A stretch of DNA of 61,209 bases from Dickeya undicola (GTDB taxonomy: Bacteria; Pseudomonadota; Gammaproteobacteria; Enterobacterales; Enterobacteriaceae): assembly GCF_000784735.1 (NCBI RefSeq), contig NZ_JSYG01000035.1:1-61209 (forward strand), read 5' to 3'. A program made the translations under genes and the position numbers. The notes below the pieces were generated by a model. It had not been told where the DNA came from. It searched no databases and saw only the letters and a list, made by a program, of their open reading frames with translations. Below, piece by piece: positions 36,587 through 44,766 of this stretch; position 1 is the first letter of the stretch; every line of letters begins with the position of its first letter.

Positions 36587-38761
36587 TTACGGTTGCTGAT
36601 AGGCCAGCTTGTAGTTACCCGCAGCGACGGTTTTGAACGTCACTTTGTCGGGATACCAGCGAATCTCCACTTCAGCCTCGGTCTGCTTCTTCCAGGCTGA
36701 GGCCTGATTGCCGCTCAGAACCAGCGAATCGACCGTGGCGCTGTCCACCGATGCATCAGGTACATCCAGCGCCAGCGCAAAGGCCAAATTATCCGGCACG
36801 CCGTTAGTCGCAGAGTACAGCAAAGCCCACTGCGCAGCGGTAATCTGATTCAGCACCGACGAAGACATCCCATTCGCAACCAGCTTACTGGCACCAATCG
36901 CATCTGGAGACAATGTACCAATTGACACCCAGGCGTTGCCGTTCCAGATAACCCAATCATTCAAGTCACGTGAAACTGCTACGGATACCGCTCCTTTGCC
37001 TGACAAAGCCGTTGACAACTGTACCGAATTAACACTTTGCCACTGTGTACCGTTAATCAGCGATTGCGGCAAAATAATCTGCGGTACGGGTGAAAACAGA
37101 ACATCTACGTCTCCACCATTTTCAGCCACCACACTGAGTGGAAGTTTACCAACCAGATCAGTCGCACTGATTTTTCCTGAGTCGATAAATCCCTGGGCAG
37201 TAATATCGCCAGCCTGAACCGGCGCATTGACCGCACTCAGCACACCATTGACACTGGTGTAATAATCATTGCCTGCTCGCAGCAATACCTTCTGACTGCG
37301 AATCATCAATCCCAGCTCGGTAATTGACACAAAGTTGGAACTGTTCACCGCTGTCACATTGACCCGAAACGTTTTATAGGTCGCCGGTGCAATGCTGAAG
37401 GTTTTCTTTTCATTCGCGGTAAACGTCATGCCACTACGGGAATCCAGTGTTACCCAAGTGGTGCCATCGTCACTCCCCTGTAATACCCAGTCTTTCGGCA
37501 CACCACCAGCCGCAATATTCTGATGAGTAACAATGAAATACGAGTCAATGGTTTTAGCGGCGCCGAATGCAACCGACAACCACTGCGGAGCAGCGCCTTG
37601 TGATGACCATCGGGTGTTATCACCGATCATATTGCGGTCAAATGCTTTCCAACCGAACCAGTTGGGATCGTTATTGAACACACTACTTTGAGACACCGTC
37701 ACATCTGATGCTGATGTATTGGATGTCAGCTTGGGGACTAATAAATTCGGCAATAAATTAACTGACAACGCACCCGCTTCCGTCGTCACGACGCTGGAAT
37801 ACAACGTCCCGTCCTGAACCAGTGAAAGCTGCCCCCCCGTATAAGGTTTCACTACTCCATCCCAAACCAGGGACGCCGTTTGAGCATATTTGGACTTGCT
37901 GACAGCATCGAAAGATTCCAGCGTGACAGACTGATTGGTCAACCCGGTTTCTTCCTTCAGCGCATAGGCATCAACGCTATAGTCCATCTGACCAGTAGCT
38001 GTAAAAGGAAATGAATGAATCTGGTTTGCTGTCGCACCAATACGGGTAACGACTGTGTAATGGCGACCAGAACCTGAACCTGAGCCGCCAGTCCCGGTTG
38101 CGCTGATAGTCAGTTGATTGCTGCCGTTGTCATACGCCAGAGAAACGCCCTGACCAGCCGCCAACGTACTCACCAGCACTTTGCGCACCGCCTCGGTAAA
38201 ATCGGTAATCTGGGCGGCAGTATGGGTGTGATTGGCCAGGTCAGACTGACGCACCACATCGCTCAACCCCAGGTTCGCCACAAACTGCGCCTTATCCGGA
38301 ATATCTGCACCGTTCAGTGTTTTGTCCATCATTCGGCTGAAAGCATCGGTCAGATCCGGCAGGGTTTTCACTACCACGCTCTGGCCGTTGCTGTCTGTCA
38401 GGGTCACCTGACCGTGCTCGGTCAGCACCGTTTTCCACTGCGCCAGTTGCGCCTGATAACCGGCCAGCATCGCCGCAATCTGAGCCACATACGCGGCGTG
38501 ATCAAAGGTATCGCTGCTGCCGAATACCGGAATGGCGTAGCCTACGTGACTTTCGGTACAGCCGATATATTCGCTGGCCAGCACCAATTCGGTATCAGAA
38601 ACCACCGATTCAATTTCATAAATCCGGATTTTACAGTCGGCAAAAATCAACAGCATACCGCCCGCAATGACACCGTTATTTTTATCCGCCCAGGCGGTGT
38701 TATTTCCCAATACCACTTTACTGCCGGAAAAAAGGGATACGCTTCCCACTTTATACCACAT
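36587..38761 (-). CDS. Phage tail fibre protein with discoidin-like domain
   Basis: A 724-residue tail-fibre-like protein; start at 38759-38761 behind AAGGA. The N-terminal part (about 1-100) begins MWYKVGSVSLFSGSKVVLG and resembles N-terminal fibre domains that dock to tails. A linker with NHTHTAAQITDF is typical of tail fibres, then a Gly/Ser hinge (TGTGGSGSGSGR). At about 350-485 lies an F5/8 type C (discoidin) domain (FGWKAFDRNMIGDNTRWSS, PKDWVLQGSDDGTTWVTLDS), a sugar-binding fold. The far C-terminus is a beta-rich tip. It probably serves a prophage remnant or tail-like particle. No baseplate or chaperone genes adjoin. Confidence 0.82.
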   Translation of the reverse strand: MWYKVGSVSLFSGSKVVLGNNTAWADKNNGVIAGGMLLIFADCKIRIYEIESVVSDTELVLASEYIGCTESHVGYAIPVFGSSDTFDHAAYVAQIAAMLAGYQAQLAQWKTVLTEHGQVTLTDSNGQSVVVKTLPDLTDAFSRMMDKTLNGADIPDKAQFVANLGLSDVVRQSDLANHTHTAAQITDFTEAVRKVLVSTLAAGQGVSLAYDNGSNQLTISATGTGGSGSGSGRHYTVVTRIGATANQIHSFPFTATGQMDYSVDAYALKEETGLTNQSVTLESFDAVSKSKYAQTASLVWDGVVKPYTGGQLSLVQDGTLYSSVVTTEAGALSVNLLPNLLVPKLTSNTSASDVTVSQSSVFNNDPNWFGWKAFDRNMIGDNTRWSSQGAAPQWLSVAFGAAKTIDSYFIVTHQNIAAGGVPKDWVLQGSDDGTTWVTLDSRSGMTFTANEKKTFSIAPATYKTFRVNVTAVNSSNFVSITELGLMIRSQKVLLRAGNDYYTSVNGVLSAVNAPVQAGDITAQGFIDSGKISATDLVGKLPLSVVAENGGDVDVLFSPVPQIILPQSLINGTQWQSVNSVQLSTALSGKGAVSVAVSRDLNDWVIWNGNAWVSIGTLSPDAIGASKLVANGMSSSVLNQITAAQWALLYSATNGVPDNLAFALALDVPDASVDSATVDSLVLSGNQASAWKKQTEAEVEIRWYPDKVTFKTVAAGNYKLAYQQP

Positions 38762-38863
38762 AAACATTTCCTTTATTTTCATGAAAAAATGCAACAACTC
38801 CCACTATGAAATTCATTTCAAAAAAATCGAGAAATAAAAATCACGCTGAATGGAGAATTACAC

Positions 38864-39211
38864 TTAACGGGAAAGATTGACTTCCAACGTCATACGAAAC
38901 TGCTCGTACTCCACATCAAAGTCGTTATATTCAATGGTCTTATGCGGTTTCAATACCGCCAGCGCTGTACGTACCTGTTCACGCAAAGCGCGGGCCGCCG
39001 CCACGGTATGGGCATAGCAATCAACGCTGACGGTAATTTGCTGGTTCACCAGTTGCTGTGCGCTATCATAATTATTTTCCTGATTCAGGGAAAAAATTAT
39101 GAATGCACATGGCTGATGAGGCGAATGATATGAACAGCAAGGTACAGCATAGGAATAAACACGGCCATCAGCCAGTTTTCCCAGCAGCGGGTAAATATCT
39201 TCTTCGGTCAT
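38864..39211 (-). CDS. putative phage tail-associated protein
   Basis: A 115-residue protein, start at 39209-39211 behind AAGGTGACAGAA. It begins MTEEDIYPLLGKLADGRVYSY and ends in LKPHKTIEYNDFDVEYEQFRMTLEV, the layout of tail-completion/terminator proteins (DUF3168-like) that cap the tail tube. It lies just upstream of the tail-fibre gene on the same strand, supporting a phage origin. The family assignment is tentative. Confidence 0.55.
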   Translation of the reverse strand: MTEEDIYPLLGKLADGRVYSYAVPCCSYHSPHQPCAFIIFSLNQENNYDSAQQLVNQQITVSVDCYAHTVAAARALREQVRTALAVLKPHKTIEYNDFDVEYEQFRMTLEVNLSR

Positions 39212-39796
39212 TTCTGTCACCTTTATATTAAAACACACCTATCACAAACCTGTGTCATCAGCAATTAGCTGTTAAACACAAATAAAACATCGCGTCATTT
39301 CGGTAGTTATAATAAAGATAAATTACCTGACATTCGCTTGGTTCATGTTGTGCCATACACCGACAACAAACCAAAAAAAAAGACACGCTAAATATCCATA
39401 TACTCTGCCCAGCAGCAGTAAAAAAATCAGGAAAACAGGAACGACGACGATGATCGGCAACATCTACTCCAACGTGATAAACACCGCTATTTAAAAAACA
39501 TGACACCGATAACAAAACACAGCCTTCATCCGCTCAATCCCGAAAAAATGACCTAAAACAATATTTGCGTGAAGTCACAGATTTCCCGCTGATGGCGATT
39601 TTATCCATAAGATCAGCGAATACGCCCTGACTCTTTAGCTGTAGCAAAAACTACTGTTTTGTCATGACGGTTTGACTGAGGAAAATAACGCCGCCTGACG
39701 AATCCCGAATACGGGCGACAATGTTCAATACCGAATAATACCGCTGTCCCTAAGAACAAAGACCGATAGCCAATGATTACCAGAGAGGACACTTTT
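39212..39796. other. intergenic region between phage remnant and ytfQ
   Basis: A 585-bp stretch, A/T-rich with several broken short frames. No gene, integrase, attachment site or RNA is recognisable. The ytfQ promoter should lie at its right end. Confidence 0.45.
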
Positions 39797-40753
39797 ATGT
39801 GGAAACGCGTCATTTTAGCTTCAGCTGTGTGTGCGTCCCTGTCATCCGTCGCGCTGGCAGCGCCATTAACGGTGGGGTTTTCTCAAGTCGGCTCGGAATC
39901 AGGCTGGCGCGCGGCTGAAACCACCGTCGCTAAAGAACAGGCGAAAGCGCGCGGCATTAACCTGAAAATTGCCGATGCCCAGCAAAAACAGGAAAACCAA
40001 ATCAAGGCAGTGCGCTCCTTCATTGCGCAAGGGGTAGACGCCATTTTCATTGCGCCCGTCGTCGCAACAGGCTGGGAGCCGGTGCTAAAAGAAGCCAAAG
40101 AAGCCAAGATCCCGGTGCTCCTGCTGGACCGTGGCATTGACGTCAAAGACGAGTCGCTCTATCTCACCACGGTGCGCGCCGACAATATCAAAGAAGGCGC
40201 ACTGATCGGTGACTGGCTGATAAAAAACGAAAACGGTAAAACCTGTAATGTGGTTCAACTGGAAGGCACCGTCGGTGCCAGCGTCGCCATTGACCGTAAA
40301 AAAGGGTTTGAAGAAGCCATCGCTAAAACACCGACAATTAAAATCATCCGTTCCCAATCCGGCGATTTTACGCGTAGCGGCGGCAAGCAGGTGATGGAAA
40401 GTTTTATCAAGTCAGAAAATAACGGCAAAAATATCTGCATGGTTTTCGCCCATAACGACGATATGGTGATCGGTGCCATTCAGGCTATTAAGGAAGCCGG
40501 GTTGAAGCCGGGAAAAGATATTCTGACCGGTTCGATTGATGGCGTACCGGATATTTTCCGCGCCATGCTGGCGGGTGACGCTAATGTCTCGGTTGAACTG
40601 ACGCCAAATATGGCGGGCCCAGCGTTTGACGCGCTGGAAAAATATAAAAAGGATGGCACGCTGCCGCCCAAATTGATTCTAACACCATCCACGCTGTTCA
40701 AACCCGACAGCGCCCAGGCCGAACTCGATAAGAAAAAGAACATGGGATATTGA
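39797..40753 (+). CDS. ytfQ: Galactofuranose-binding periplasmic protein
   Basis: Substrate-binding subunit of the YtfQRT-YjfF ABC importer, specific in E. coli for galactofuranose. The start at 39797 (after GAGAGGA) gives 318 residues, as in E. coli YtfQ. A signal peptide (MWKRVILASAVCASLSSVALA) is cut before APLTVGFSQVGSESGWRA. The mature sequence is nearly collinear with E. coli, including VQLEGTVGASVAIDRKKGF and the terminal LDKKKNMGY, so the ligand is probably conserved. First gene of the operon. Confidence 0.96.
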   Translation: MWKRVILASAVCASLSSVALAAPLTVGFSQVGSESGWRAAETTVAKEQAKARGINLKIADAQQKQENQIKAVRSFIAQGVDAIFIAPVVATGWEPVLKEAKEAKIPVLLLDRGIDVKDESLYLTTVRADNIKEGALIGDWLIKNENGKTCNVVQLEGTVGASVAIDRKKGFEEAIAKTPTIKIIRSQSGDFTRSGGKQVMESFIKSENNGKNICMVFAHNDDMVIGAIQAIKEAGLKPGKDILTGSIDGVPDIFRAMLAGDANVSVELTPNMAGPAFDALEKYKKDGTLPPKLILTPSTLFKPDSAQAELDKKKNMGY

Positions 40754-40771
40754 CCGTTTATCGTCATCCCC

Positions 40772-40795
40772 GTCCTGCCACCGCGGTGGCAGGAC
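40772..40795 (+). promoter_or_regulatory. 24-bp perfect palindrome between ytfQ and ytfR
   Basis: GTCCTGCCACCG (40772-40783) is followed directly by its complement CGGTGGCAGGAC (40784-40795). The RNA would form a very stable hairpin 18 bp after ytfQ. In other ABC operons such hairpins protect the upstream binding-protein mRNA and reduce read-through; that is the likely role. Confidence 0.75.
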
Positions 40796-40822
40796 ACCGC
40801 CTGTTTTGTGAGGGAAAATCGC

Positions 40823-42325
40823 ATGAACGGTTTCGACAGTCAGGACATCCTGCGTACGGAAGGGCTAAGCAAACATTTTCCCGGGGTAAAAGCGCTGGAT
40901 AAGGTGGACTTCAGCCTGCGGCGTGGGGAAATCATGGCGTTGCTGGGGGAAAATGGCGCGGGGAAATCCACGCTAATTAAAACCCTCACCGGGGTGTATC
41001 AGCGCGATGCGGGCACCATCTACCTCGAAGGCCAGTCTATCTCGCCCAAAAACACCGCTCATGCCCAGCAACTGGGAATCGGCACGGTGTATCAGGAGGT
41101 GAACCTGCTGCCCAACCTGTCGGTAGCGGATAACCTGTTTATCGGCCGTGAACCCAGGCGCTTTGGACTATTGCAACGCAAAGAGATGGAAACACGCGCC
41201 ACCACGCTGATGTCTTCTTACGGTTTCGAACTGGATGTCCGCGAACCGCTGAACCGCTTTTCAGTGGCGATGCAGCAAATCGTCGCCATCTGCCGCGCGA
41301 TCGACCTCTCCGCTAAGGTCTTGATCCTCGACGAACCCACCGCCAGCCTCGATACGCAGGAAGTGGAGATGCTATTCACCCTGATGCGTCAGTTGCGCGA
41401 TCAGGGCGTCAGCCTGATTTTCGTCACGCATTTTCTCGACCAGGTGTATCAGGTGACTGATCGCATCACGGTGCTGCGCAACGGCGCGTTTGTCGGCACC
41501 CGCGACACCGCCTCGCTGCCGCAGATAGAACTGGTGAAAATGATGCTGGGACGCGAGCTGGAACAGAACGCCCTGCAACGCGCAGGCCGCACGTTACTGA
41601 GTGATAAGCCGGTGGTGGAATTCAAAAGATACGGTAAAAAAGGCGTTATCGAGCCGTTCGAACTGGCGGTGCGCCCCGGCGAAATCGTCGGCCTTGCCGG
41701 GCTGCTGGGTTCCGGCCGCACGGAAACCGCCGAAGTGATTTTCGGCATCAAACCAGCCGACCGTGGCAACGCGGTGATCAAAGGCAAGCCGCAGACGCTG
41801 CGCTCACCGCATCAGGCCTCCTGCCTTGGCATCGGCTTTTGCCCGGAAGATCGCAAAACCGACGGTATCATTGCCGCCGCTTCGGTACGGGAGAATATCA
41901 TTCTGGCGCTACAAGCCCAGCGCGGCTGGCTACGCCCAATTCCCCGCAAGGAGCAGCAGGCCATCACCGAGCGCTTCATCCGCCAGCTTGGCATTCGCAC
42001 GCCGAGCGCCGAACAGCCCATCGAATTGCTGTCCGGCGGTAATCAACAGAAAGTGCTGCTGTCCCGCTGGCTGCTGACCAAGCCGCAATTCCTGATCCTC
42101 GATGAACCGACGCGCGGTATCGACGTCGGTGCCCACGCCGAGATCATCCGCCTGATCGAAAGTCTGTGTGCCAATGGGCTGGCGCTACTGGTGATCTCCT
42201 CAGAGCTGGAGGAACTGGTGGGATACGCCGATCGGGTGTTGATTATGCGCGACCGGCGGCAGGTAGCGGAAATCCCGCTCGACCAGTTGTCCGTTTCCGC
42301 CATCATGAATGCCATCGCGGCATAA
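40823..42325 (+). CDS. ytfR: Galactofuranose ABC transporter ATP-binding protein
   Basis: A 500-residue tandem ATPase with two ABC domains. The first has Walker A GENGAGKST (near 40), Walker B ILDEPTASLD and signature region LNRFSVAMQQIVAICR; the second has degenerate Walker A GLLGSGRTE, signature LSGGNQQKVLLSRWL and ILDEPTRGIDVG, as usual for sugar (Rbs/Mgl-type) importers. Near-identical to E. coli YtfR. Start at 40823 after GAGGGAAAATCGC. Confidence 0.96.
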   Translation: MNGFDSQDILRTEGLSKHFPGVKALDKVDFSLRRGEIMALLGENGAGKSTLIKTLTGVYQRDAGTIYLEGQSISPKNTAHAQQLGIGTVYQEVNLLPNLSVADNLFIGREPRRFGLLQRKEMETRATTLMSSYGFELDVREPLNRFSVAMQQIVAICRAIDLSAKVLILDEPTASLDTQEVEMLFTLMRQLRDQGVSLIFVTHFLDQVYQVTDRITVLRNGAFVGTRDTASLPQIELVKMMLGRELEQNALQRAGRTLLSDKPVVEFKRYGKKGVIEPFELAVRPGEIVGLAGLLGSGRTETAEVIFGIKPADRGNAVIKGKPQTLRSPHQASCLGIGFCPEDRKTDGIIAAASVRENIILALQAQRGWLRPIPRKEQQAITERFIRQLGIRTPSAEQPIELLSGGNQQKVLLSRWLLTKPQFLILDEPTRGIDVGAHAEIIRLIESLCANGLALLVISSELEELVGYADRVLIMRDRRQVAEIPLDQLSVSAIMNAIAA

Positions 42326-42338
42326 GGAGGGCATGGTG

Positions 42339-43376
42339 ATGCCTCGATCACTGAGCAAACCGGGCACCAACAAGCGCCCCTTTCACTGGTCTGCACTGCG
42401 GTTACCGCAAGGTATGCCACAAATCGTCGCGTTGGTGCTGGTGCTCCTGGTGGACAGCCTGGTCGCCAGCCATTTTTTCCAGATAGTAGTGCAGGATGGT
42501 CGCCTGTTCGGCAGCCCGATCGATATCCTCAACCGGGCCGCACCGGTCGCGTTACTGGCTATCGGCATGACGCTGGTGATCGCCACCGGCGGCATCGACC
42601 TGTCGGTCGGTGCCATTATGGCCATCGCCGGTGCAGTGGCCGCATCGCTTACCGTGCAGGGCTACAACCTGCCGATAGTGCTGCTGGCAGCGCTCGGCGT
42701 CGGTATGCTAGCCGGGTTGTGGAACGGCGTTCTGGTGGCGCTGCTGAAGATCCAGCCGTTCGTCGCCACCCTGATCCTGATGGTCGCGGGGCGCGGCATC
42801 GCCCAATTAATTACCGCCGGGCAGATCGTTACCTTCAACTCACCACCACTGGCGTGGCTCGGCAGTGGCGCGCTGTTGTGGTTCCCGACGCCGGTGATCA
42901 TCGCGCTGGTTACCCTGATGCTGTTTTGGCTACTGGTGCGGCGAACCGCGCTGGGGTTGTTCATTGAGTCGGTGGGGATCAACATCCGGGCAGCAAAAAA
43001 TGCCGGGGTTAGCACCCGCGCCATGGTCATGATGACATACGTGCTGAGCGGGCTGTGCGCCGCCATCGCCGGGGTGATCGTCACCGCCGATATCCGCGGG
43101 GCCGACGCCAACAACGCCGGTCTATGGCTGGAGATGGACGCCATTCTCGCGGTCGTCATCGGCGGTGGTTCACTAATGGGCGGGCGCTTTAATCTGGTGC
43201 TCTCCGTGGTAGGTGCGCTGATCATTCAGGGCATGAACACCGGCATTCTGCTGTCCGGCTTCCCACCGGAGCTGAATCAGGTGGTGAAAGCCATCGTGGT
43301 GCTGTGCGTGTTGATCGTCCAGTCGCCCCGGTTCATGACGTTGCTGAAAGGAGCAGGCCAGCATGATAAAGCGTAA
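42339..43376 (+). CDS. ytfT: Galactofuranose ABC transporter permease
   Basis: A 345-residue inner membrane permease (BPD_transp_2, RbsC-like) with about ten helices. Motifs GMTLVIATGGIDLSVGAIMA and AILAVVIGGGSLMGGRFN are typical. The ATG at 42339 has AGGAGG at proper distance; an ATG two codons earlier is too near it. Starts 13 bp after ytfR and overlaps yjfF by 14 bp, indicating coupled translation of the two permeases. Confidence 0.95.
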   Translation: MPRSLSKPGTNKRPFHWSALRLPQGMPQIVALVLVLLVDSLVASHFFQIVVQDGRLFGSPIDILNRAAPVALLAIGMTLVIATGGIDLSVGAIMAIAGAVAASLTVQGYNLPIVLLAALGVGMLAGLWNGVLVALLKIQPFVATLILMVAGRGIAQLITAGQIVTFNSPPLAWLGSGALLWFPTPVIIALVTLMLFWLLVRRTALGLFIESVGINIRAAKNAGVSTRAMVMMTYVLSGLCAAIAGVIVTADIRGADANNAGLWLEMDAILAVVIGGGSLMGGRFNLVLSVVGALIIQGMNTGILLSGFPPELNQVVKAIVVLCVLIVQSPRFMTLLKGAGQHDKA

Positions 43377-44355
43377 TCTGCCGTTGATGATCACCCTGGC
43401 GGTATTCGTACTGGGTTATCTGTACTGCCTGACCCAGTTTCCCGGTTTCGCCTCCACCAGGGTTATCTGTAACATCCTCACGGATAATGCCTTTCTCGGC
43501 ATCATCGCCGTGGGCATGACTTTCGTGATCCTCTCCGGCGGCATCGACCTGTCCGTCGGGTCGGTGATCGCATTTACCGGCGTGTTTCTCGCCAAAGCTA
43601 TCGGCGTTTGGGGGCTGTCGCCGCTGGTGGCGTTCCCACTGATCCTGCTGATGGGCTGCACTTTCGGCGCATTCATGGGCTGGCTTATCGATGCGTTAAA
43701 AATTCCGGCGTTCATTATCACGCTGGCCGGGATGTTCTTCCTGCGTGGTGCCAGTTATCTGGTGTCGAAAGAATCCTTGCCGATCAACCACCCAATCTAT
43801 GAGACGCTTTCCAGTCTGGCGTGGATCATCCCCGGCGGCGGGCGGCTCAGCGCGATGGGGCTGTTGATGCTGCTGGTGGTTGCCGTCGGCATCGTGCTGG
43901 CGCGCCATACCCGTTTCGGCAATCAGGTCTACGCCATCGGCGGCAACAGTACCTCCGCTAACCTGATGGGCATCTCCACCCGCAGCACGACTGTCCGTAT
44001 TTACATGCTGTCCACCGGGCTGGCGACCCTCGCCGGTATTGTATTCTCCATTTACACCTCCGCAGGTTATGCGCTGGCTGGGGTCGGCGTTGAACTGGAC
44101 GCCATCGCCTCGGTGGTGATTGGCGGCACCCTGCTGAGCGGCGGCGTCGGCACCGTACTCGGTACACTGTTCGGCGTGGCGATTCAGGGGCTGATTCAAA
44201 CCTACATCAATTTCGACGGCACACTGAGTTCCTGGTGGACCAAGATAGCCATCGGCGTATTGCTGTTTGTGTTCATCGCCCTGCAACGTGGGATGACCGC
44301 TCTGTGGGAAAACCGGCAAAATGCACCGGTGCGCCGCATCACCCCACACGGATGA
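43363..44355 (+). CDS. yjfF: Galactofuranose ABC transporter permease
   Basis: The second permease, 330 residues, paralogous to YtfT. It has GMTFVILSGGIDLSVGSVIAFTG and AIASVVIGGTLLSGGVGTVLG. Last gene of the operon, followed by a strong hairpin. In E. coli a fructose-bisphosphatase gene (fbp) is beside this operon; here the next gene is an unrelated decarboxylase. Confidence 0.95.
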   Translation: MIKRNLPLMITLAVFVLGYLYCLTQFPGFASTRVICNILTDNAFLGIIAVGMTFVILSGGIDLSVGSVIAFTGVFLAKAIGVWGLSPLVAFPLILLMGCTFGAFMGWLIDALKIPAFIITLAGMFFLRGASYLVSKESLPINHPIYETLSSLAWIIPGGGRLSAMGLLMLLVVAVGIVLARHTRFGNQVYAIGGNSTSANLMGISTRSTTVRIYMLSTGLATLAGIVFSIYTSAGYALAGVGVELDAIASVVIGGTLLSGGVGTVLGTLFGVAIQGLIQTYINFDGTLSSWWTKIAIGVLLFVFIALQRGMTALWENRQNAPVRRITPHG

Positions 44356-44378
44356 CGCAGAACCCATCATCCCGCCCC

Positions 44379-44422
44379 AAACGTAGGCGTGAGTGTTATC
44401 CTCCAGACCTCACCCTACGTTT
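44379..44422 (+). terminator. hairpin after yjfF
   Basis: AAACGTAGG (44379-44387) pairs with CCTACGTTT (44414-44422) and inside it GTGAG with CTCAC, making a long stem 24 bp past yjfF. There is no clear T run after it. The 44423-44709 stretch holds nothing else I recognise. Confidence 0.6.
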
Positions 44423-44709
44423 GCGCTCCCTGCATTAATCCCCCACAGCCGGTCGCCCATGTTTTCAGCCTATGTCCACACCGGCCGCAAACTTGCCATC
44501 GGCCGGAGTCTGCCTATGCTTGAATACAGAGATAGCGCATGTGGTCACCGGGCAACGACCCGGCATATAGACAGAGCGCTTTTCGCCCTTGCCACCCTTC
44601 GCTTTCCTTTCTTCACACCACCAGGTCATACGCGGTTGAAACATAACGACATGAGGCTGCCGTTCAGCGGTTAGCCTACGTAACGATGTTTTCGGGTGGT
44701 TGCACGTTC

Positions 44710-44737
44710 ATTTTTCGACGCATGTTTATTTTTCGAC
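44710..44737. repeat. direct repeat upstream of the decarboxylase gene
   Basis: ATTTTTCGAC occurs at 44710-44719 and 44728-44737, an 18-bp period, 30 bp before the decarboxylase start. It may be a regulator site in the promoter region, but no factor can be named. Confidence 0.5.
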
Positions 44738-44766
44738 AATGACACGTTCTATCGAGAGGAAATACT

